Part shown: one piece after another, positions 54,801-59,025 of the stretch
How positions within the stretch are numbered: the first letter of the stretch is position 1
Layout of the letters: each line of letters begins with the position of its first letter
Source of the DNA: an uncultured Cytophagales bacterium
GTDB taxonomy: Bacteria; Bacteroidota; Bacteroidia; Cytophagales; Thermonemataceae
Assembly (NCBI GenBank): GCA_938002655.1
Contig: CALLAC010000011.1
Location: 1 to 59,025 of the forward strand
Reading direction: 5' to 3'
DNA: 59,025 bases
Made by a program: the position numbers and the translations under genes
Notes under the pieces: model-generated
What the model was told of the DNA's origin: nothing
Database searches by the model: none
Seen by the model: the letters and a program-made list of their open reading frames with translations, nothing else

Positions 54801-55110
54801 AATTGCCAGCTCCATTGTAACTCAAAATATTACCGTAATCGATACTATTACTGTTATCAATAATTGCTCCTTGCATTTGAATGATTAAGAGCAAATCGCC
54901 TCGTTCAAGTGGCTGAGGGCTATTAAGGTCTGCAACATTAGTAACCGTAATTTGCGTACTACCCGAAGGAGCATTTACTTGCAGAATAGCGTATTGATTG
55001 AGAATCGTACTTGGTGAGCTAATAACTTGTGAGCCCAATTTGCCGAATTGAGCAAGAGAAAAGCGAAAAAGAAAGGAGAAAAAGCATAAAAAAAGTAATA
55101 GTTTTTTCAT
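51853..55110 (-). CDS. Surface adhesin: glycine-rich domain, five cadherin-like repeats, type B T9SS sorting domain
   Basis: A 1085-residue protein exported by the type IX system. A signal peptide (FSLAQ) precedes an N-terminal beta-rich region. A very glycine-rich segment (about 230-470, runs such as GGGGGNGNNAGGGGG) follows, then five tandem repeats of about 98 residues that begin NDNFTxxEDTxLxGxVxxND-like and end in an aromatic VYQVCDN-type strand. These match cadherin-like/VCBS Ig-17 modules of bacterial adhesins. The last 90 residues are the gliding-motility type B sorting domain (FIPEAFSPNGDGLYDTF, FNRWGNLVYQNENYKN, DGTYYYVIDF). It probably binds a surface or neighbouring cells. It ends in a hairpin and is separated from the lipoprotein gene by another. 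Confidence 0.93.
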   Translation of the reverse strand: MKKLLLFLCFFSFLFRFSLAQFGKLGSQVISSPSTILNQYAILQVNAPSGSTQITVTNVADLNSPQPLERGDLLLIIQMQGAIIDNSNSIDYGNILSYNGAGNYEFAYVTQVVGNTIYLSCPLSQSYSVSGRTQVVKVPQYQNLTISPSASITALAWNGTRGGIVAIYAENLQLNGTINVSNLGFRGGVLDNSTANNQTIYFSPNATAGAEKGESIAGYQTEYTALGGRFGRGAPANGGGGGNGNNAGGGGGANGGNPANWFRGAGVMCSVCIGSAAWSIDPDYTANGNALTNSSGGGRGGYTTSTSNQNALVIAPGTASWAGDARRPHGGLGGRPLNSNPENRIFLGGGGGAGDQNNNAGGRGGNGGGIVFLVANQITGNGQILANGEDGENTRNTHADGAGGGGAGGTVVIKANTVSNINIQAKGGNGGNQLITTNQAQGPGGGGGGGVIAVLATSDLSSKNVAGGSNGTTTSAALTEFPANGATSGNIGSLFSAVPNFILSCNLPPTPQNDNFTTLEDTPLSGSVAGNDSDLESLTFTYQAGTFTTSQGGTIVINTNGTFSYTPLLNFNGTDTYLYTVCDNGQPTNQCAMATITILVLPVNDPPVAQNDNFTMNEDAVLNGDVSLNDDDGDPEIVQTLTYTLISGGTASANGTLMLNTNGTFTYTPNADFNGTVSFVYQVCDNGTPVLCATATATITINPVNDAPVAQNDNFTIPANTLLNGNVALNDTDVDNTPAELTFSVVNTSSAGVNGMLIFNSDGTFFYQPNANFTGIVTFVYQVCDPSNLCSQAIVTINVQSQPPVANADNFTMDEDTTLQENVLSNDTDPDSPPNELSCSLVNGNTAVQNGSLTLLPNGNFTYVPNRNFNGVVQFTYSVCDLQNNCSQADVSITIRPVNDAPVAQNDEFSTKQSQPISASLATNDFDVDGDRLNYQAGTFTTSAQGTIKIEPNGSFTYTPAYGFAGTDCFEYTVCDPQNACAKANVCIVVQNSDKIFIPEAFSPNGDGLYDTFKIEGIEEKKVTLKIFNRWGNLVYQNENYKNDWNGTANIGLHTGENLPDGTYYYVIDFNDGSKPVSSYLVIKR
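52389..53580 (-). repeat. Coding tandem repeats of the adhesin, ~295-bp period
   Basis: The nucleotide core around CATTTTGAGCC recurs at about 53567, 53273, 52970, 52682 and 52389, with spacings of 288-303 bp. It encodes the NDNF-type start of each cadherin-like module. Copies two, three and five keep long stretches of sequence identity (ATCATTTAC after the Pro-rich joint), so copy number could vary by recombination. Confidence 0.75.
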
Positions 55111-55141
55111 AAAATTTTTGTTTTTAAGCTACCTAATAGGC

Positions 55142-55174
55142 AAAAAGGCAGAACAAGTTTAGTTCTGCCTTTTT
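55142..55174 (-). terminator. Terminator between lipocalin-like gene and adhesin gene
   Basis: AAAAAGGCAGAAC (55142-55154), loop AAGTTTA, GTTCTGCCTTTTT (55162-55174). The perfect 13-bp stem closes the lipoprotein transcript on the minus strand, so the adhesin needs its own promoter. Confidence 0.8.
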
Positions 55175-55199
55175 TTGAAAGAGTACTTACATTAGCATA

Positions 55200-55637
55200 C
55201 TATTCTTGCTTTTGCAACTGAACTGTGATGATATTTTCAGGCTTACTTGGTGGTGCAACATTTACTCGCAAGGTAAGATTAGGTGAAGCCAACTCTGCTT
55301 GAAAGGTATAAGCGGCATTGCTATTGGTAAATTTAGAAGTACCAGCAGGTGTAGCAGTCAAGGTTTTAGCAGAAGCATCATATACATATGAGCCTGTTTC
55401 TGCATTGGCACCTGTATTATTTTTGAATTCATAGTTAGTATCACCAAATATAGCCGTACCATTCACCATATCAGCAAGATTGGCAGGAGTGCTACCCGCA
55501 GAATTCGTTACAGAGACTATTTTCCAGTTGCCTTTGATGCTTGGAGCAGGTTCATCTTTCTTTTTCTTTTTGCATTGTCCTGCTGAGAAAACTATCCCTA
55601 AAAGAGCTACAAAGAGTAGAATTTTCGTGCTTTTCAT
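55200..55637 (-). CDS. Small lipocalin-like lipoprotein
   Basis: A 145-residue lipoprotein. The signal peptide MKSTKILLFVALLGIVFSAG ends in the lipobox Cys (AGQC). The mature part begins with a lysine run and the motif GNWKIVSVTN, the strand that opens lipocalin-like domains of Bacteroidota; later GTAIFGDTNYEF and GSYVYDASAKTL give the antiparallel beta pattern. There are no catalytic residues. It is likely periplasmic or surface-attached. It lies between the adhesin and another small lipoprotein on the same strand. Confidence 0.82.
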   Translation of the reverse strand: MKSTKILLFVALLGIVFSAGQCKKKKKDEPAPSIKGNWKIVSVTNSAGSTPANLADMVNGTAIFGDTNYEFKNNTGANAETGSYVYDASAKTLTATPAGTSKFTNSNAAYTFQAELASPNLTLRVNVAPPSKPENIITVQLQKQE

Positions 55638-55770
55638 AAAATTAACAGTTTTAAGTTTTTACTTGAACAGAATTATTATTGCAATATAAGCGATTTTTCT
55701 GAAAACTACCAAAAAAAATTTTGTTTTTTTTTATAAAGTTTGTTATTTACTGCTTTGGGGTATTTTTATA

Positions 55771-56196
55771 TTACCTAAATGCAACCAATTCAAACTTGAA
55801 AGTTCGATCGGGTATTCTTCCATTGATAGTTCTACCTTTTCGTGTAAAGGTAAAGTGCAAATTACTTGCGTCTAACTTTGTAACTGTGGCTTTTACTTGC
55901 CCATCAAAATCAATCACTGAAAGTGCGGCGTTATCAAAGCCCCAACGCCCCTCGGGAAGCGGGAACGCCTCGTATCCATTGCTTACAAAATACTTTTCTC
56001 CTTGAAAAGCAATCGTAAAACCATTGTATTTTGCCACATCATCAGCAGGCAAACCATTTTCAGTAACTTCTATTCTTTGCAAAATCCAAAGCTTTTGGAT
56101 AGTTTCTCGTAAGCTTACAGGTTCTACAAATTCATACTTTTTGCAGGCAAAAAGTAGTCCAAAAAGAGGTAAAATCAGCAAAATATTTTTTTTCAT
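55771..56196 (-). CDS. Small lipoprotein, lipocalin-like
   Basis: From MKKNILLILPLFGLLFACKK (lipobox LFAC) the chain is 141 residues. The mature part contains LWILQRIEVTENGLPADD and GRWGFDNAALSVIDFDGQ, a beta-rich pattern like the neighbouring lipoprotein and DUF5004/lipocalin-like proteins. There are no active-site motifs. An upstream Met at 56220 is less likely, since it would lengthen the basic end. It lies 133 bp upstream of the other lipoprotein gene, read in the same direction, and downstream of the hairpin at 56234-56269. Confidence 0.75.
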   Translation of the reverse strand: MKKNILLILPLFGLLFACKKYEFVEPVSLRETIQKLWILQRIEVTENGLPADDVAKYNGFTIAFQGEKYFVSNGYEAFPLPEGRWGFDNAALSVIDFDGQVKATVTKLDASNLHFTFTRKGRTINGRIPDRTFKFELVAFR

Positions 56197-56233
56197 AAGC
56201 CTTAAAATTTTGAAAATCAACTTTTATTTTTGA

Positions 56234-56269
56234 AAAACCTGCGAGTTTGCCGCCAAACTCACAGGTTTT
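56234..56269 (-). terminator. Hairpin closing the PLD gene, AAACCTG family
   Basis: AAAACCTGCGAGTTTG (56234-56249), loop CCGC, CAAACTCACAGGTTTT (56254-56269), with one mismatch in 16 pairs. The palindrome lies 4 bp after the PLD-protein stop codon. Its outer arm, AAACCTG/CAGGTTT, is shared with the palindrome at 51803-51835. Confidence 0.75.
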
Positions 56270-56273
56270 AGGT

Positions 56274-58694
56274 TTATTCAGTGATAACTAACTTTCTTGT
56301 AAAGATTTTTCCCTCGATATTTAGTTGCAAGATATACATTCCTTTGGGCAGGCGAGTATCTACTTGCAAGTTTTTACCATTGATAGCAAGCATTTGCTCA
56401 CAAGCTATCTTTCCTTGCAAATCTACAATACGGACCTGTGCAGAAGTGTAGAGATTATCGCTCAAGCGAATAGTAAACTTGCCTTGCGAAGGGTTAGGGT
56501 AAACCACTGCTCCACTAATGTCGTTAGGTTCATCAAGAGCGAGCAGATAAGCATCACGGAAGTTGGTAGCCTCAAACCAACGCTCTCCGAACTCCTGACG
56601 ATACATATTGGCAATTTTAGCATCATGAATGATAAGCAGATTCTCATCGTTTGTTGTTTCGGCGGCACTTGTCCAGTTGAATGAACCTGTGATCACAAGC
56701 GGGTCTGAGTCGGTACGTACTGCATCAATTACAGCATATTTGTGATGGAATTGGCGTGTAGGTCCGCTTGGGTAAGATTGTACATTTACGCCTCTATCAC
56801 GAAGCCAAATAAAATCGCTTCCTGGAACAACATTATCCGCAACAGCATTTTCATCTTCAATCAAACCTTTTACGTCCCAACCTACGTTTTGCATAGAGTC
56901 TATGGGGACTCTCAATTCATCGGCAGTAAGAATTAGCAAGGCAAAACGCAAATCGTTATCAGTACTATAAATAGCATTGCGAATGGCATTGGTAGGTCCA
57001 TCGGTAGGCGAGAAGTAAAGCTCTACCAATCTATCCCCAATCAGGAATTTGGAAGGCGTATTTTTAATTTTCTGCCCACCAAAACGAGAACGAGGCTGTC
57101 TGTTAAAATCCGGATGACCGGGACTTGCTTCAGTACTACTCGAATTTACAGGACCTTCGCCCCACATTTCATCAAATTCTATTCGGTAGGCTCTGGCAAG
57201 TGCTTGGTCTTGGATAATAAGGAAATTGTTGGGGTCATCAAAAAATCCATTATTGGTAAAGTTCCCTGAGCCTGTAATTACGTAAGAGTTCAAGCGGCTA
57301 TCAGGGTCTATTACTATAAATTTATTGTGGTTTCCTGTACCTGTTCTTTGCAGAGCGGCAGGACCGCCTACGTTTCTATCTCTCATTCTTGGAATACCAT
57401 CGAGCAAAGGATGAACTAAATTGGCAAGCTCTCCACCAAAAATATAACGCACCTGAACCCCTCTGGCTTTGGCATTTTGTAAGGCAGTGGCTATTCTGGT
57501 TCCTCCTGCTATGTTAGAATTGTAAATGGCTACATCTACTGAAGTATTGGCTCTATCAATATAGCTTGCAATAATCGCGTCCATATTATTTACTACGATA
57601 GCTACCGCCCCATTACGAGAAAGAGAAACATCAACAGGTTTATTGAAAAATACTTTTATTTCGCCTGTCGATTCAGAAGCGGTTGTGTAGACGTCGGTAT
57701 AAGTTACTTTTTTGCCTCTTGCATTTTCGCAATATATTTCTACAAAGTAAGGAGTAGCTACGTTTAATCCTGTAATACGAGCTATATGATCTCTTTTGAA
57801 TTCATTATCAACGATTTCACCTACGAATGTAGTATCGTAATCAGCAATGTAATTACTAGGGTCTGATGTGTCAACATTGACAAGGAAAATCGTTCCCCAG
57901 CGTACACGAGATTTAACACTTTGGTTGGTAGAAAATGCAAGCTCAAAAAAGGTTGTTTGTATAACGGTTTGCTCTACTTTTTCTATGGTAAGACCCACTT
58001 CAAAATCTTTAATACCTCTTACTACAATCTGATAAGCGGCGGCAAACTGCCCCAAATTTCCTGTAAGGCTTACCAAACCACGAGGTACTTCTACGCCCAC
58101 CAAGCTATTTCCAGGGTTAATACGCATTACAGGACCCGCATTACAATCTGCTGATACAGGGAAACAATTTCCTGGTACTCTGTTATTAGGTTCATCAATA
58201 TCATAGCTTCTACCCGCAGAACCACTACCAAAAATTCTATCGCCTGTATCTATGATTACATCCTCCAAACGCACCAACATACTTTCCAATGGCTCGGCAA
58301 CCGCAGGATTTTGCAAATCTGCAAAACTCACTAAAATTGGGGCAGGTACAGGCCGATTGGTAGCTACCACCTGAATGTTGAGTGGTTCAACAAGTTGTTT
58401 CAAGTTATTAAACTCTGCTAATACACCAGTAACTACAATACTATCTCCAGGCTTGAGAGCTTGTAGGGCAGGTGCCGATGGTGAGTTTTGAGCAAAAATG
58501 TTCAAACCTCCCGTCGCATCTTGAAAGCATCGCGTACGGTTACGATTGTCGAAAAAAGCATCATTGGTTACAATCCCCGTGACCGTAACGCTTACACCAT
58601 TTGCCTTCAACCGAGCCGTTCCGATAGGCTCAATAGTTTGCGATAGTGCAAAATTTGCAATAAATAGCGTGAGAAACAGACAGATTTTTTTCAT
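56274..58694 (-). CDS. Secreted phospholipase D-like/nuclease protein with OB-fold and type A T9SS sorting domain
   Basis: An 806-residue exported protein. After a signal peptide (LSQT) comes an OB-fold, nucleic-acid-binding-like region (about 20-225: VSVTVTGIVTND, GDSIVVTGVLAEFNNL). A fibronectin-like domain (about 235-345) and two PLD-superfamily halves, each with a complete HKD motif, follow: HNKFIVID at 456-463 and HHKYAVID at 650-657, with the GSGNF/GSFNW asparagines. The C-terminal 80 residues are a type A Por sorting domain (VYPNPSQGKF...KGMYILQL). It may be an extracellular nuclease or phosphodiesterase; a phospholipase cannot be excluded. It is a single gene ended by a hairpin. Confidence 0.92.
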   Translation of the reverse strand: MKKICLFLTLFIANFALSQTIEPIGTARLKANGVSVTVTGIVTNDAFFDNRNRTRCFQDATGGLNIFAQNSPSAPALQALKPGDSIVVTGVLAEFNNLKQLVEPLNIQVVATNRPVPAPILVSFADLQNPAVAEPLESMLVRLEDVIIDTGDRIFGSGSAGRSYDIDEPNNRVPGNCFPVSADCNAGPVMRINPGNSLVGVEVPRGLVSLTGNLGQFAAAYQIVVRGIKDFEVGLTIEKVEQTVIQTTFFELAFSTNQSVKSRVRWGTIFLVNVDTSDPSNYIADYDTTFVGEIVDNEFKRDHIARITGLNVATPYFVEIYCENARGKKVTYTDVYTTASESTGEIKVFFNKPVDVSLSRNGAVAIVVNNMDAIIASYIDRANTSVDVAIYNSNIAGGTRIATALQNAKARGVQVRYIFGGELANLVHPLLDGIPRMRDRNVGGPAALQRTGTGNHNKFIVIDPDSRLNSYVITGSGNFTNNGFFDDPNNFLIIQDQALARAYRIEFDEMWGEGPVNSSSTEASPGHPDFNRQPRSRFGGQKIKNTPSKFLIGDRLVELYFSPTDGPTNAIRNAIYSTDNDLRFALLILTADELRVPIDSMQNVGWDVKGLIEDENAVADNVVPGSDFIWLRDRGVNVQSYPSGPTRQFHHKYAVIDAVRTDSDPLVITGSFNWTSAAETTNDENLLIIHDAKIANMYRQEFGERWFEATNFRDAYLLALDEPNDISGAVVYPNPSQGKFTIRLSDNLYTSAQVRIVDLQGKIACEQMLAINGKNLQVDTRLPKGMYILQLNIEGKIFTRKLVITE

Positions 58695-58721
58695 ATCAGT
58701 TATTTTTTTTGCCTATCTCCT

Positions 58722-58764
58722 ATCCCCTCTCTTTATTCCAAAAAAAGGATAAAAGAGAGGGGAT
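58722..58764 (-). terminator. Imperfect hairpin after the truncated T9SS gene
   Basis: ATCCCCTCTCTTTATTCC (58722-58739) and GGATAAAAGAGAGGGGAT (58747-58764) pair with an A/T imperfection around a 7-A loop. It would end the partial gene upstream of the PLD gene. Confidence 0.65.
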
Positions 58765-58776
58765 AAAAGAAGTAAA

Positions 58777-59025
58777 TTATTTTTGAAGTACCAAACGTTT
58801 TACAAATCTTACATTTTCGTTGGTGAATTGTAAGAAATACAATCCATTAGGCAAACTTTCTACATTGAGGCTCTCATTGCTACTGAATTGAGCTACTTTT
58901 CTGCCTGTAATATCTTGCATTTCTACCTGATAAGTTCTATCGGTTTTTATTTGGATAGATTTATAGGCAGGATTAGGGAAAATTTGCGTCTGGGCGGCAA
59001 GTTCATCGGCAAGGGAGAGCGGTGC
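58777..59025 (-). CDS. C-terminal end of a type A T9SS cargo protein (5' part outside window)
   Basis: The last 82 residues plus stop are visible, in frame with the window end. The sequence IFPNPAYKSIQI ... GRKVAQFSSNESL ... LPNGLYFLQF ... VKRLVLQK is a type A Por secretion sorting domain. The preceding residues (PLSLADELAAQTQ) are a short linker. The function of the missing part is unknown. It is read in the same direction as the PLD-type cargo gene, 82 bp upstream of it. Confidence 0.85.
   Translation of the reverse strand, partial: APLSLADELAAQTQIFPNPAYKSIQIKTDRTYQVEMQDITGRKVAQFSSNESLNVESLPNGLYFLQFTNENVRFVKRLVLQK

Overview
The window is bacterial chromosome from a member of the Bacteroidota, most likely the Cytophagales. 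The evidence is low GC, promoter boxes of the form TAnnTTTG with a TTTG/TTG about 19-22 nt upstream, the absence of clear Shine-Dalgarno sites, cargo proteins with type A and type B Por (T9SS) C-terminal sorting domains, many signal peptides ending in AQ, and families such as the fused isobutyryl-CoA mutase and 7TMR-DISM/SpoIIE sensors. No rRNA, tRNA, CRISPR array or insertion sequence was recognised.

Layout. (1) Bases 1-2030 are the right edge of a mobile element: a tyrosine recombinase cut by the window start, then a zinc-ribbon/double-HTH protein, with tandem 9-bp repeats at their control regions. The element ends against the 3' end of mnmE, a gene whose conserved end is a known target of other integrative elements. 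(2) 2009-9371: mnmE, a MATE transporter, a secreted double-domain aspartyl protease with PDZ, and a two-unit M16 peptidase with a charged tail. (3) 9445-18929: icmF, cdd, a GNAT, the yceD-rpmF-plsX-fabH lipid/ribosome operon, ruvX and a lone Wza-like lipoprotein. (4) 19517-30723: an IleRS whose HIGH box reads GIHH, a von Willebrand A protein, a receiver-CRP fusion regulator, and a minus-strand run of a 7TMR-DISM/SpoIIE phosphatase, a BatD-like membrane protein, dihydroorotase and an RlmD-like RNA methyltransferase. (5) 31031-46338: a TPR protein, a 2-oxoacid dehydrogenase E2, an M1 peptidase, tatA, a transglutaminase-like protein, an alpha/beta hydrolase, an unknown helical protein paired with a LolD-like ATPase, a FadJ-like beta-oxidation enzyme, fumarylacetoacetase, a lipoprotein and an RsmB-like methyltransferase. 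(6) 46369-51726: ferritin and a terC-M1-dsbD operon. (7) 51853-59025: an envelope block read on the minus strand, each unit closed by a strong hairpin: a glycine-rich/cadherin-like type B T9SS adhesin, two small lipoproteins, a type A T9SS protein with two HKD motifs (PLD/nuclease family), and the tail of another type A T9SS protein.

How the genes work together. Branched-chain and aromatic amino acid breakdown is well represented (E2, FadJ-like, IcmF, FahA) although the genes are scattered. Export and envelope biogenesis (TatA, LolD-like ATPase, DsbD, Wza-like protein, T9SS cargo) is the other theme. Most of the window is ordinary core genome. The points most worth following are the element junction at mnmE, the altered IleRS signature motif, the QxH metal site of the dihydroorotase, the PLD-type T9SS cargo, and the hairpins flanking the envelope block.
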